27,289 bases of DNA from DATAEK01 sp036258055 (GCA_036258055.1 DATAEK010000156.1:1-27289), one strand, 5' to 3'; counted from the stretch's first letter, positions 1-8,906 are shown. Made by a program: numbers and translations. Notes: generated by a model from the sequence alone, not told the origin.

Positions 1-36
1 TCCTCGCTGAGAGCGCACAAGCATTCAGCGTTTTAG

Positions 37-48
37 TACAATCCCGCC
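37..48 (+). promoter_or_regulatory. -10 element and leaderless start of the propeller gene
   Basis: TACAAT at 37-42 is followed by exactly six bases and then the ATG at 49. A sigma-70-type -10 at this distance places the transcription start on the A of the ATG, so the mRNA would have no leader. There is no purine-rich ribosome binding site between the element and the start. The -35 region is weak. Inference from spacing, strengthened by the same layout elsewhere in the window. Confidence 0.5.
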
Positions 49-3000
49 ATGCGCAGATTCTTTGTTCCAGTCCTCGTGTGCCTGCTCCTCGTCACCGGCA
101 TCGGTGCGCAGGAAAAGCCGGCACCGGCTCCCTCCCCCACAGACACGCCGAAGGAATTCAAAGCACTGAAATACCGGCTGATCGGTCCTGCCGCGGGCGG
201 ACGGGTTGCGCGGGTGACGGGCGTCGCCGGCGATCCCACGACCTACTATGCGGCCGCAGCATCGGGCGGCGTGTGGAAGAGCGCGGACGGCGGCTCGAGC
301 TGGAAACCGGTGTTCGATGAGCAACCGATCTCGTCGATCGGATCCATTGCCGTCGCCCGATCCAATCCCAACATCGTCTACGTCGGCTCGGGCGAAGCGA
401 ACATCCGCGGCAACGTGGCAGCGGGCAATGGCATCTACCGTTCGACCGACGCCGGCAAGACCTGGACCCATGTCTGGAAGCAGGAGGGGCAAATCGGCAC
501 GATGGTCGTGCATCCGACCAATCCTGACGTCGCATTTGCCGCGGTGCTGGGACACGCGTTCGGACCGAATCCCGAGCGCGGAATCTACCGCACGACGAAT
601 GGCGGACAGAGCTGGGAACAAGTGCTGAAGAAGGACGAGAACACGGGCGCGTCCGACATCGCGATGGACCCGTCGAATCCCTCGATCCTCTTCGCCGGCT
701 TCTGGCAGGCGCGCCGCCTGCCATGGGATCTCGTCAGCGGCGGCCCCGGGAGCGGCTTGTACGTGTCGCGTGACGGCGGCACCACCTGGAAGGCGCTCAC
801 TGGCAGCGGCCTGCCGGAAGGCATCTGGGGCAAGGTTGGCGTCGCCGTGGCGCCTTCGGATGGACGCCGCGTCTACGCGCTGATCGAAGCGGAGAAAGGC
901 GGCCTCTTTCGATCCGACGACGGTGGAGACAACTGGGAGCTGATCAATCCCTCACGGCAGCTCCGCCAGCGTGCCTGGTACTACTCGACGCTGACCGTCA
1001 ACCCGCAGAATCCCGACGACGTGTGGTTTCCGCAGGTGCCGATGCTGCACACGATCGACGGCGGCAAGACGATCAAGACCGTCAAGGGGATGCACCACGG
1101 CGATCATCATGACGTCTGGATCGATCCGCTGAACCCGAAACGGATCATCGCCGGCAACGATGGTGGCGTCGACCTGAGCTCGAACGGCGGCGAGACATGG
1201 TTCGCGCCACCGCTTCCGATCTCGCAGTTCTATCACGTCTCGACGGACACCCGGACCCCGTACAACGTGGCCGGCGCCATGCAGGACCTCGGCACCGCGC
1301 AGGGCCCGAGCATGAACCGATCGGGCAGCATCGGCCTGGCTGACTGGCACGACGTCGGTGGTGGCGAAGCAGGCCACGTCGTCTCCGACGCGAGCGATCC
1401 GAACATCGTCTATGCCGGCGAGTACCTCGGCATCATCACCCGCTATGACAATCGGACCGGCGAATCGAGGAACGTGAGCGCGTGGCCGGAGAACCCGTCA
1501 GGGCACGGCGGCCAGGACATGAAGTACCGCTTCCAGTGGACGGCGCCGATTGCCCCGTCACCGCACGATCCGAAAGTCATCTATCACGGCGCACAGGTCA
1601 TTTTCAAAACCTCGGACGGTGGACAGTCGTGGCACGCGATCAGCCCGGACCTGACCCGCAACGACAAGACGAGGCAGACCTGGTCGGGAGGGCCGATCAC
1701 GGGTGACAACACCGGCGTCGAAACGTTCTGCACGGTCTTCGCGATCGCTGAGTCGCCGAAGCAGGCCGGCGTGATCTGGGCCGGAAGCGACGACGGCCTC
1801 GTGCACGTAACGCGAGACGGCGGCAAGAACTGGTCGAACGTCACCGCGGCGATGCCAGGCGTTCCCGAGTGGTCCACGGTCAGCCTGATCGAGCCCTCGC
1901 CCTTCGACGCCGCCACCGCCTACGTGGTCATCGACGCGCACCGGCTCGACGACGAGCATCCGTATCTCTACAAGACGACAGATTTTGGCAAGACCTGGAC
2001 GCGGCTCGATTCCGGGATTCCGCAGGACGTCTACCTCCACGCCGTCCGCGAGGATCCGGCCAGACGCGGACAGTTGTACGCCGGCACCGAACGCGGCGTG
2101 ATGTATTCGGTCGACGACGGCAAGACGTGGAAGTGGTTGAAGCTCAATCTCCCGACCGTGGCCGTGCACGATCTCGTCGTGAAGGGAGACGACCTCGTCG
2201 TCGGCACGCACGGGCGATCGATCTGGATCCTCGATGACCTGCAGCCAGTACGTGAGACGAACGAGACGATCACCGGGAGCACGGTCGCGTTGTACTCCGC
2301 CTCCGACGCGGTCCGCTGGCGCGGCGGCGGCGGGTCCTGGGCCAGCCGCTACGCGCGTTTCTCGAATCCGCCAAACGGTGCGTCGATCTACTACTTCGTC
2401 AAGGAAAAGCCGAAGGGAGAGCTGAAGATCGAGATCCTCGACAGCCGCGATCGCCTCGTGCGGACGCTGAGCAGCGTCGTGCGAGAGCCCGACTACAGCA
2501 GCGAGGGCGACGACCCGGAAGAGTTCAAGAAAGCCGCGCTGAGCGTCGACCCCGGCGTGCAGCGCGCCGTCTGGGATCTGCGATGGGAAGGTGCGAAGAA
2601 GATCAAGAACGGAAAGATCGATACCGGTGATCCGGCGGACGGGCCACGGGCCATCCCGGGCACCTACACCGTCCGGCTGACGGTCGACGGCACGACGCGC
2701 ACCGTTCCGCTCAAGATCGTCCCGGATCCGGCCGGAAGCTTGTCGGCGTCCGACATGCAGGCGCAACTCACGTTCGCGCTGCGCGTGCGCGACAACATCT
2801 CGAACGTGACGGCGCTCGTCAACCAGCTGCGATCGGTGCGCGACCAGCTGCAGTCACAGGCAAAAGCCCTCGATCCCCGGAAGTCCGAGTCCGAGATCGG
2901 GAAATTGATCGAGGCCTCGCAGCAGGTCGCAAAGAAGGCGGACGCGCTCGAGGACAGACTGCACAACCCGACTGCCGAGGTCGTGTACGACATCCTCGCG

Positions 3001-3222
3001 ATGCGGGGAGGCACGAGACTGTATTCGCGGCTGGCGCCGCTTCAGATGTGGGCGGTCGAGGGCGAAGGCGTACCAACCGCGGGCATGACGCAGGTCCTCG
3101 AAGAACAGGAGTCGGAGCTGTCGCGGTTGAAGGAAGAAGTCCAGGGCTTCCTGACCCGCGAGGTCGCACCGCTCAACTCGACGGCGTCACGCCTCGGGCT
3201 CCAGTTCGTGAATGTGAAGTAG
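49..3222 (+). CDS. Secreted Asp-box (BNR/VPS10-like) beta-propeller protein
   Basis: A 1057-residue protein with an N-terminal signal peptide (RR, then the hydrophobic run VPVLVCLLLVTGIGA, cleavage near residue 20) and a Pro-rich linker. About eleven Asp-box motifs of the S/T-x-D-x-G-x-T-W type run from about residue 78 (SADGGSSW) to 687 (SVDDGKTW), including STDAGKTW, TTNGGQSW, SRDGGTTW and TSDGGQSW. These repeats build the large propellers of sortilin/VPS10-domain proteins, sialidases and xyloglucanases. The part after about residue 760 is not propeller: a beta-rich stretch ending in GTYTVRLTVDG (FlgD/Ig-like), then a charged helical segment at about 905-980 likely to form a coiled coil. 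Family members are often annotated as glycosyl hydrolases, but I see no proven catalytic pair, so the activity is open; binding or hydrolysis of an extracellular polymer is inference. It is monocistronic, ending convergent to the efflux operon. Confidence 0.85.
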   Translation: MRRFFVPVLVCLLLVTGIGAQEKPAPAPSPTDTPKEFKALKYRLIGPAAGGRVARVTGVAGDPTTYYAAAASGGVWKSADGGSSWKPVFDEQPISSIGSIAVARSNPNIVYVGSGEANIRGNVAAGNGIYRSTDAGKTWTHVWKQEGQIGTMVVHPTNPDVAFAAVLGHAFGPNPERGIYRTTNGGQSWEQVLKKDENTGASDIAMDPSNPSILFAGFWQARRLPWDLVSGGPGSGLYVSRDGGTTWKALTGSGLPEGIWGKVGVAVAPSDGRRVYALIEAEKGGLFRSDDGGDNWELINPSRQLRQRAWYYSTLTVNPQNPDDVWFPQVPMLHTIDGGKTIKTVKGMHHGDHHDVWIDPLNPKRIIAGNDGGVDLSSNGGETWFAPPLPISQFYHVSTDTRTPYNVAGAMQDLGTAQGPSMNRSGSIGLADWHDVGGGEAGHVVSDASDPNIVYAGEYLGIITRYDNRTGESRNVSAWPENPSGHGGQDMKYRFQWTAPIAPSPHDPKVIYHGAQVIFKTSDGGQSWHAISPDLTRNDKTRQTWSGGPITGDNTGVETFCTVFAIAESPKQAGVIWAGSDDGLVHVTRDGGKNWSNVTAAMPGVPEWSTVSLIEPSPFDAATAYVVIDAHRLDDEHPYLYKTTDFGKTWTRLDSGIPQDVYLHAVREDPARRGQLYAGTERGVMYSVDDGKTWKWLKLNLPTVAVHDLVVKGDDLVVGTHGRSIWILDDLQPVRETNETITGSTVALYSASDAVRWRGGGGSWASRYARFSNPPNGASIYYFVKEKPKGELKIEILDSRDRLVRTLSSVVREPDYSSEGDDPEEFKKAALSVDPGVQRAVWDLRWEGAKKIKNGKIDTGDPADGPRAIPGTYTVRLTVDGTTRTVPLKIVPDPAGSLSASDMQAQLTFALRVRDNISNVTALVNQLRSVRDQLQSQAKALDPRKSESEIGKLIEASQQVAKKADALEDRLHNPTAEVVYDILAMRGGTRLYSRLAPLQMWAVEGEGVPTAGMTQVLEEQESELSRLKEEVQGFLTREVAPLNSTASRLGLQFVNVK

Positions 3223-3234
3223 GGATCGCTATGC

Positions 3235-3276
3235 GCTGTCCGCCGTCCGCGGTCCGCGGTCCGCGGTCCGCCTGAG
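3235..3276 (+). repeat. Heptamer array, GCNGTCC type
   Basis: Five consecutive 7-bp words, GCTGTCC, GCCGTCC and three GCGGTCC, begin 12 bases after the stop codon at 3222 and fade into GCCTGAG. The reverse complement word is GGACNGC, the same type as the array at 21554-21595. No coding role is visible. Confidence 0.8.
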
Positions 3277-3293
3277 GGGGACGCTACGCTGTG

Positions 3294-3334
3294 CATTTAC
3301 CATTTACCATTTGCCCTTTGCCATTTGCCATCCG
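3294..3334 (-). repeat. Heptamer array, CMTTTRC type, abutting a stop codon
   Basis: On the plus strand it reads CATTTAC, CATTTAC, CATTTGC, CCTTTGC, CATTTGC and then the degenerate word CATCCGC. Its last base overlaps the TAG stop of the permease gene that ends at 3335 on the minus strand. So on the minus strand it starts directly after the stop. The same vocabulary and the same terminal word CATCCGC recur at 19998-20032. Confidence 0.85.
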
Positions 3335-4450
3335 CTAGGCCGCCCGCTTCCGGCTGCGCGCGACGGCCAGCGACAGCATGATGGTGCCCCAGGCGGCGAG
3401 CGCCGCGGCCTGGGGCCACAGCAACTCGAGTCCAATCCCTTTCAGGAAGATTCCCCGCACGATGACCAGGAAGTAGCGCAGCGGAATCAGGTAAGTGAAC
3501 GGCTGGATTACCTGCGGCATGTTCTCGATCGGAAAGATGAAGCCTGACAGGTAGATCATCGGCGTCAGGAAGAAGAACGTCGCCGTCATCATCGCCTGCT
3601 GCTGCGTCTCTGAGATGGTCGAGATGAAAAGCCCCAGCGCCAGCGTACAGAGCACGTAGAGCAGGCACATCGCGAAGAGCAGCAGCAAACTGCCGCGCAG
3701 CGGAACCTCGAACCAGAAGACCGCGACCGCCACAACGAGAAACACATCGATCAACCCGATCACCCCGTAGGGCAGAAGCTTGCCGACGATCAGCTCCCAA
3801 CGGCGGAGAGGCGTGACGTTGAGCTGTTCGAGGGTCCCCAGCTCACGCTCGCGAACGATCGCCATCGAGGCCAGATTGGCGGTCATCACCAGCAGGACCA
3901 GGGCGAGGACACCGGGAATCATGAAGAAGCGGCTCTCGAGCTGCGGGTTGAACCACACACGGATCCGCGCGTCGATCGCGCCGCCGGCCGGCCGCCCGGT
4001 CTGCTCGGCGACAAGTTCCTGCGCGTACCCGCCAACGAGGGCGCTGGTGTAGCCGAGCGCGACGGTCGTCGAATTCGAATCGGTGCCGTCGGCGACCACC
4101 TGCACCGTCACCGGTCGGTGCGCGTTGAGGTCGGCGCCGTAGCCAGTCGGAATCGCGAGTGCAATCCAGGCGCGGCCTCGTTCGAGGTAAGGATCGATCT
4201 CCGCGGTGGTCGTGACCGTGGCGATGACGCTGAAGTTCCGCGACGCGTCGAAGCGGGCGATCAGCTCGCGGCTGGCGGGCGAGCGATCGCCATCAGCCAC
4301 CACCACCGGCACGTCCTTCACGTCCGTCGTCGCGGCGTATCCGAGCATCGTCAACTGCAGGATGGGTGCAATGATGACGAGCCCGAAGAGCCGCGGGTTC
4401 TGCCGCAGTTCGAGGAACTCCTTGCGCACGAGAAACCGCAGACGCCGCAT
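3335..4450 (-). CDS. ABC-2 type efflux permease (YbhR-like)
   Basis: A 371-residue inner-membrane permease. One membrane span lies near the N-terminus (FGLVIIAPILQLTMLGYAA), followed by a periplasmic domain of about 130 residues and five C-terminal spans. The ABC-2 family hallmark ISTISETQQQ and the motif YLSGFIFPIENMP are present. I chose the ATG at 4450 because it shares one base with the TGA of the upstream permease (TGATG); the open frame extends further upstream but only overlaps that gene. With the preceding permease it should form a heterodimer driven by the two ATPases of the operon and export drug-like or hydrophobic substrates through the HlyD/TolC partners. Substrate unknown. It is the last gene of the operon. 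Confidence 0.88.
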   Translation of the reverse strand: MRRLRFLVRKEFLELRQNPRLFGLVIIAPILQLTMLGYAATTDVKDVPVVVADGDRSPASRELIARFDASRNFSVIATVTTTAEIDPYLERGRAWIALAIPTGYGADLNAHRPVTVQVVADGTDSNSTTVALGYTSALVGGYAQELVAEQTGRPAGGAIDARIRVWFNPQLESRFFMIPGVLALVLLVMTANLASMAIVRERELGTLEQLNVTPLRRWELIVGKLLPYGVIGLIDVFLVVAVAVFWFEVPLRGSLLLLFAMCLLYVLCTLALGLFISTISETQQQAMMTATFFFLTPMIYLSGFIFPIENMPQVIQPFTYLIPLRYFLVIVRGIFLKGIGLELLWPQAAALAAWGTIMLSLAVARSRKRAA

Positions 4451-5559
4451 CAGGCACGCTCCCGCGACAAGCGGATGGACGCGAGCGCCAGCATCACGAA
4501 CGCGTAGATGGCCAGCGCCGTGAGCGGCCAGACGAAGTGCACGATCGGTGAGCCCTTGAGGACGATGCCCCGCAAGGCGACCAGGAAATAGCGGGCCGGG
4601 ACGGCGTAGGTCACGACCTGCAGGAACCGCGGCATGCTCGAGATCGGGAAGATGAAGCCCGAGAGCATCATCGTCGGAAGCAATGAGACCAGGAGCGCAA
4701 TCTGAAATGCGACCTGCTGCGTTTCTGAGGCCGTCGAAATCAGCAGGCCGGTGCCGAGCGCGCCCACGAGAAAGACCGACAGCGCGATGAGCAGGGCGAT
4801 CCAATTCCCGCGCATCGGCAGGCCGAAGAGCACCATCGACGCCAGGATGATGAGGGCGGCCGACGACAACGAGATGATGAAGTAGGGGATGGTCTTACCG
4901 ATGACGAACGAGAACGTCCCGATCGGAGCCATTCGCACCTGCTCGATCGTCCCGGATTCCTTCTCGCGGACGATCGAGAGCGCTGTCGACGTCACCGCCG
5001 TGATCATCGCGATGTAGGCGATGAGCCCCGGCACGAGGAAGAGAGTACTGCGCAGCTCCGGGTTGTACCAGATGCGCGGCTCGACCGCGATCGGCGGCCG
5101 GATTTCGGCGCCGCCCGGAGCCAGCGCGGCGCCGACGCTCTGAAGAATGTTCGACGCGTATCCAATCACCGTCGTCGCGGTGTTGGCGTTGTCGCCGCTC
5201 ACGATCACCTGAACAACGCCTTGGCGGCCGGACGTCACGTCCCGGCTGAAGCCCTCCGGGATCACCAGCACCGCGCGCGCCTGGTTGAGATCGACCAGCC
5301 GCTCCGCCTCGGCGCGTGAATAGACGCTCGCGAGGAGATCGAAGTAGCTCGAATTGACGAACCCCGACACGACGGCCCGGCTCTCGGGGGTGCCGTCGCG
5401 ATCCTGGACGGCCAGCGCGATGTGCCGGATGTCGAAGTTCAGCGCGTAGCCGTAGAGCAGCAGGAAGAACGCCGGCACGAAGACGAGAATCAGCAGTGTC
5501 CGCCGATCGCGGACGATCTGCCGGAGCTCTTTTCGATACACGGCGAGCGCTTTCATCAT
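4450..5559 (-). CDS. ABC-2 type efflux permease (YbhS-like)
   Basis: A 369-residue permease with the same plan as its neighbour: an N-terminal cytoplasmic helix (YRKELRQIVRDRR), a first span (LLILVFVPAFFLLLYGYAL), a periplasmic domain at about 45-170 and five C-terminal spans. It carries ISTASETQQ and MLSGFIFPISSMP, typical of ABC-2 exporters of the YbhS/YbhR/YhhJ kind. The start at 5559 overlaps the stop of the ATPase gene by four bases (ATGA); a second ATG follows directly at 5556. It overlaps the next gene by one base. The overlaps indicate translational coupling and balanced amounts of the two permeases. Orthology to ybhS rather than ybhR is guessed from gene order. Confidence 0.88.
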   Translation of the reverse strand: MMKALAVYRKELRQIVRDRRTLLILVFVPAFFLLLYGYALNFDIRHIALAVQDRDGTPESRAVVSGFVNSSYFDLLASVYSRAEAERLVDLNQARAVLVIPEGFSRDVTSGRQGVVQVIVSGDNANTATTVIGYASNILQSVGAALAPGGAEIRPPIAVEPRIWYNPELRSTLFLVPGLIAYIAMITAVTSTALSIVREKESGTIEQVRMAPIGTFSFVIGKTIPYFIISLSSAALIILASMVLFGLPMRGNWIALLIALSVFLVGALGTGLLISTASETQQVAFQIALLVSLLPTMMLSGFIFPISSMPRFLQVVTYAVPARYFLVALRGIVLKGSPIVHFVWPLTALAIYAFVMLALASIRLSRERA

Positions 5560-6515
5560 GCCGCCGTACCTCCGGCTCGCTCCACCACGTCGAGGAAGAC
5601 GTCCTCGAGCGACGGCAGCACCTCATCGATCGACGTGATCGCCAGGCCCTGTGCCTTCAACCGGGCCGTCAAGTCGGGAACCTGGACGCGCTCGTCGCGC
5701 AGGACGGCATGGACGGCCGTGCCGAAGAGGCTCGTCTTCTCCACTTCCGGAAGCGTTTCGAGCGCGCGCATGGTCTCGACAGGATGTTCGGATCGAATCT
5801 CGATGATCGGCCGGCCCTTGAAGATCTGTTTGACTTCCGCGGTCGTGCCAATCGCGGCGAGCGATCCCGCGTGAATGAGCGCGACACGGTGGCAGCGCTC
5901 GGCTTCGTCGAGGTAGTGCGTGGTGACGAGAATGGTCACACCGGCCTGTGAGAAATCGTCGATGAGGCGCCAGAACTGCCGCCGTGAGAGCGGATCGACA
6001 CCGCCGGTCGGCTCGTCGAGAAACAGAATCGCCGGCTCGTGCAGGATCGCGCAGCCGAGCGCGAGGCGTTGACGCCAGCCACCCGCGAGATCGCGCGCGA
6101 GCGTGGATTCCCGCCCGGCCAGGCCGGCCATGTCCAGCACGAATCGACGGCGCTCGGCCAGCTTCGACGCGTTGAGCCCGTACACACCGCCGAAGAACTC
6201 GATGTTCTGATCGACGGTGAGGAGCTCGTACAACGAGAAGCGCTGCGACATGTACCCGATGCGGTGTTTGACCCCTTCCGGGTCCCGGGTCACGTCGATG
6301 CCATCGACGGTCGCCGTCCCCGAGCTTGGACGAAGCAGCCCGCACAACATGCGGATCGTCGTGGACTTCCCGGCGCCGTTGCTGCCCAGGAACCCGAAGA
6401 TCTCTCCACGCCGGACGTCGAACGAGACGTCGTTCACGGCCACGAACTGGCCGAACCGGCGGGTGAGATGCCTGACTTCGATGGCGTTCGGGGGTGTTTG
6501 CTGCTTGTCGCTCAT
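5556..6515 (-). CDS. ABC transporter ATPase (matches the C-terminal half of YbhF)
   Basis: A 319-residue nucleotide-binding subunit. Walker A is GSNGAGKST (about 44-52), the Q-loop is GYMSQRFSLY, the signature is degenerate LAGGW instead of LSGGQ, Walker B is ILFLDEPTGGVDP, and the switch histidine is in VTTHYLDEAE. The wording resembles the second half of E. coli YbhF, which also has an irregular signature. This suggests it pairs with the LSGGM ATPase at 7932-8906 as an asymmetric heterodimer. The first codons (MSDKQQ) lie inside a 20-bp tandem repeat, so the true N-terminus is uncertain; the conserved part begins near IEVRHLTRRFG. The only spacing over ten bases within the operon, 85 bases, lies just upstream. 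Confidence 0.9.
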   Translation of the reverse strand: MSDKQQTPPNAIEVRHLTRRFGQFVAVNDVSFDVRRGEIFGFLGSNGAGKSTTIRMLCGLLRPSSGTATVDGIDVTRDPEGVKHRIGYMSQRFSLYELLTVDQNIEFFGGVYGLNASKLAERRRFVLDMAGLAGRESTLARDLAGGWRQRLALGCAILHEPAILFLDEPTGGVDPLSRRQFWRLIDDFSQAGVTILVTTHYLDEAERCHRVALIHAGSLAAIGTTAEVKQIFKGRPIIEIRSEHPVETMRALETLPEVEKTSLFGTAVHAVLRDERVQVPDLTARLKAQGLAITSIDEVLPSLEDVFLDVVERAGGTAA

Positions 6516-6581
6516 GCTTGACGCCTGTCGCTCATGCTTGACGCTTGTCGCTCGTGCTTAACGCTTGTCGCTGTCGCTGTC
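6503..6581 (-). repeat. 20-bp tandem repeat built of 7+7+6 words, covering a start codon
   Basis: Three 20-bp units at 6503-6522, 6523-6542 and 6543-6562, two to four substitutions apart, followed by a partial copy (6563-6572) and GTCGCT hexamers. On the minus strand the words are GTCAAGC, ATGAGC and GACARGC. The downstream unit supplies the ATG of the ATPase gene (6515). The middle unit carries a second ATG (6535) that opens the seven-codon frame MSDRRQA, whose TGA overlaps the real start. The upstream unit has ACG in that place. Confidence 0.9.
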
Positions 6582-6600
6582 GGCGGTGCGCTCGCCGCTG

Positions 6601-7935
6601 CTACTTTCCGACGGCGCGTTCGAGCCTCGCGTCGGCGAGGCGTGCGCTGGCGAGCGCGCGGGTGCGATCGAGCTCGGCCTGCAGCAACGCGGTCTCGGCG
6701 TCGAGGACGTCGGTGGCCGTGGCCACGCCCGCGGCGAAGCGCTCGTTCACGACGCGGCGTGCTTCGGTCGCGGCGCGAACGCCGTCGGCCGCGGCCACGA
6801 TCTCCGCGCGGCTCGATTGCACGTCGAGCAGACGCTGCTGCACTTCGAACGACAACTGCCGGTCGAAGTCGCCGACGCGTGCCTCCGCCGCGCGAGCCGT
6901 GGCCGTCGCCTCGGCACGATCCGCCTTGACGCGGCCGCCGTCCCAGAGCGACCAGGTCACGTTCACGGACGCGTCCCACGAGTCGTGCCATTCGTCGACT
7001 CGCGGGAAGATGCGAGGGTTGGGCCGGGCGTAGTCGTAGCCGCCGTTGACCGCGATCTGCGGAATGCTTCCACTCGCCGCGGCATCGATGCGCGCCCGCG
7101 CCCCGGACAGACGATCCTCGAGGGCCCGCCGCTCGGGGCGCTGCGCCCGGGCTTCGGCGATCAGCCTCGCGACATCGGTCACCCCCGCCGCCGCGACGTC
7201 CAGCGACGCGGCCGGCTCGATCGGGTCCAACGATTGCAGTCCGAGCAGGCGACGCAGATCCGCTTCGGCGATGCCGCGCGCGTTAGCGGCCTGAATCGCG
7301 AGCATCTGCTGGCGCGATCGCTGCGCTTCCGTCGACAGCAGATCATTCGGCGGGATCAGCCCCTGATCCAACCGGCTCTGAAGATCGCGGACGTGAGAAT
7401 CCAGGCTGCCCACGGCTCGCGCCAGAACTGCCTCGGCTTCGCGCGCGGTCACGAGCGCCCAGAATGCGCGGGTGATCTCGAGACGCAGATCGGCGCGCGC
7501 GGCGGCAAGGTCCTGCCCCGTCGCTTCGCGCTCGGCGCGGGCCGCGCGCTCGAGCGCGTCGGTTCGGCCACCCGTGTAGATTGGCCATTGCAGGTCGAGA
7601 CGCGTTCGATAGTTGTCGGGAGCGTCGGGATACAACACGCTCGCCGTGATCTGGCCAGGCTGCCTGATGACGAACTCGTCGACGTGATTCGTGCGCGTGT
7701 AGCCTCCCTGCACCGACAGCACCGGCATCTTTGCTGCCGCCCGCCCCTGTTCGACGGCCGTGGCTGCTGCCTGGCGCGCTTCGAACTCCGAAAGCCGCAG
7801 ACTGTTCGCCAAACCCCGCGCGATGGCTTCGTCGAGTGTCAGTTTCAACGGTGCTGTTTGCGCCCACGCTGCCGTAGAGGACAGCGTCCAGGTTGCCAGC
7901 AAGAGCGTCGTCTTCTTCACCATGTCTCGTCTCAT
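6601..7935 (-). CDS. TolC-family outer-membrane efflux channel
   Basis: A 444-residue protein with a signal peptide (KKTTLLLATWTLSSTAAWAQ) and the two repeated outer-membrane-factor halves. The first begins LTLDEAIARGLANS, the second near PERRALEDRLSGARARIDAA. Long Ala/Arg/Glu-rich heptad helices dominate, and the segment VNVTWSLWDGGRVKAD is a typical second-half beta-strand motif. The ATG at 7935 overlaps the upstream ATPase stop by four bases; an internal ATG at 7923 (MVKKT) is a close alternative. It would form the trimeric channel through the outer membrane. E. coli ybhGFSR lacks its own channel gene, so having one inside the operon makes the system self-contained. Confidence 0.88.
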   Translation of the reverse strand: MRRDMVKKTTLLLATWTLSSTAAWAQTAPLKLTLDEAIARGLANSLRLSEFEARQAAATAVEQGRAAAKMPVLSVQGGYTRTNHVDEFVIRQPGQITASVLYPDAPDNYRTRLDLQWPIYTGGRTDALERAARAEREATGQDLAAARADLRLEITRAFWALVTAREAEAVLARAVGSLDSHVRDLQSRLDQGLIPPNDLLSTEAQRSRQQMLAIQAANARGIAEADLRRLLGLQSLDPIEPAASLDVAAAGVTDVARLIAEARAQRPERRALEDRLSGARARIDAAASGSIPQIAVNGGYDYARPNPRIFPRVDEWHDSWDASVNVTWSLWDGGRVKADRAEATATARAAEARVGDFDRQLSFEVQQRLLDVQSSRAEIVAAADGVRAATEARRVVNERFAAGVATATDVLDAETALLQAELDRTRALASARLADARLERAVGK

Positions 7936-8906
7936 CTCGCGCTGGGGCGATCGGTCGGAGGCTCGCCGGCCTTCGCAGCGGATTCGCGGGATGCGCCGCC
8001 GATCAGGTCGATGAACACATCCTCGAGCGACGGGGGAATCGCCCGCGCGACGATCACCTGGAGCCCGCGAGTCTGGAGGCCATCGCGGACAGCGGTGATC
8101 GCGTCGTCCCGCGCCTCGCCAGCCACGCGCACGTGCGCGCGCTCGCCGAACGTCTGCACGTCCTCGACGCCGGGAATCTGCAACAACTGCTCGAGGGGTG
8201 GACGGGGCGTGTTCGCGATCACCTCGATCAGTTGTCCGTGCAGCCGGGCGGTCAGCGTCGCCGGCGTATCGAGCGCGAGCAGCCGGCCTTCGTGCAAGAG
8301 GGCCACCCGTCCGCACCGTTCCGCCTCGTCGAGGTAGGGCGTGGCCATGACGATCGTCAGGCCGCGCGAGAGGAACTCGGACAGGAGCTTCCAGAACTCC
8401 CGCCGCGACACCGGGTCGACGCCGGTCGTCGGTTCGTCGAGGAGCAGCACCTGCGGTTCGTGGACGAGCGTGCAAGCCAGCGCGAGCTTCTGCTTCATCC
8501 CGCCTGAGAGCCGGTCAGCGCGCCGCGCCCGGAACGGCGTGAGCTGAGTCATGGCCAGCAGCCGATCGCGAGCCTCGCGGTAACGCCGAATGCCGTGTAT
8601 CTCCGCGAAGAACGCGATGTTCTCGTCGATCGTGAGATCGCCGTAGAGGCTGAATCGCTGCGAGAGATAGCCGACGGCGGCGGTGATCGCGCCGTGCTCC
8701 TTGACGGGATCGTGTCCAAGCACGCGAACCGTTCCGCTGTCGTGCGCTATAAGCCCGCACGCCGTGCGGATGGACGTGGTCTTCCCGGCGCCGTCAGGGC
8801 CGATGAGACCGAACATCTCCCCGCGCTCGACGGTGAACGAGAGCCCCGCCAACGCCTGAAGCGCGCCGTACCGTTTCGTCACCCGATCGAACTCGATAAC
8901 AGCCAT
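7932..8906 (-). CDS. ABC transporter ATPase (matches the N-terminal half of YbhF)
   Basis: A 324-residue ATPase. Walker A GPDGAGKTT, Q-loop GYLSQRFSLYGDL, canonical signature LSGGMKQKLALA, Walker B VLLLDEPTTGVDP, then the switch region MATPYLDEAE, where the usual TTH or STH is replaced by ATP. So the switch histidine is absent, as in the STSYLDEAE of the YbhF N-terminal half. The GPDGAGKT and MKQKL wording also matches that half. With a degenerate signature in the partner (5556-6515) and a missing H-loop here, this looks like an asymmetric ATPase pair with one active site. It begins four bases after the fusion-protein stop and overlaps the channel gene by four. Confidence 0.9.
   Translation of the reverse strand: MAVIEFDRVTKRYGALQALAGLSFTVERGEMFGLIGPDGAGKTTSIRTACGLIAHDSGTVRVLGHDPVKEHGAITAAVGYLSQRFSLYGDLTIDENIAFFAEIHGIRRYREARDRLLAMTQLTPFRARRADRLSGGMKQKLALACTLVHEPQVLLLDEPTTGVDPVSRREFWKLLSEFLSRGLTIVMATPYLDEAERCGRVALLHEGRLLALDTPATLTARLHGQLIEVIANTPRPPLEQLLQIPGVEDVQTFGERAHVRVAGEARDDAITAVRDGLQTRGLQVIVARAIPPSLEDVFIDLIGGASRESAAKAGEPPTDRPSAR

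Noticed and set aside
1558..2766. Long open frame (402 codons) on the minus strand opposite the propeller gene
   Set aside because: Arg/Asp/Val-rich composition typical of antisense frames in GC-rich DNA; the plus strand has clear Asp-box motifs throughout.
6565..8337. 590-codon open frame on the plus strand
   Set aside because: It lies antisense to the TolC-type channel and ATPase genes, which have signal peptide and Walker motifs; the frame is Arg/Gly-rich and has no domain.
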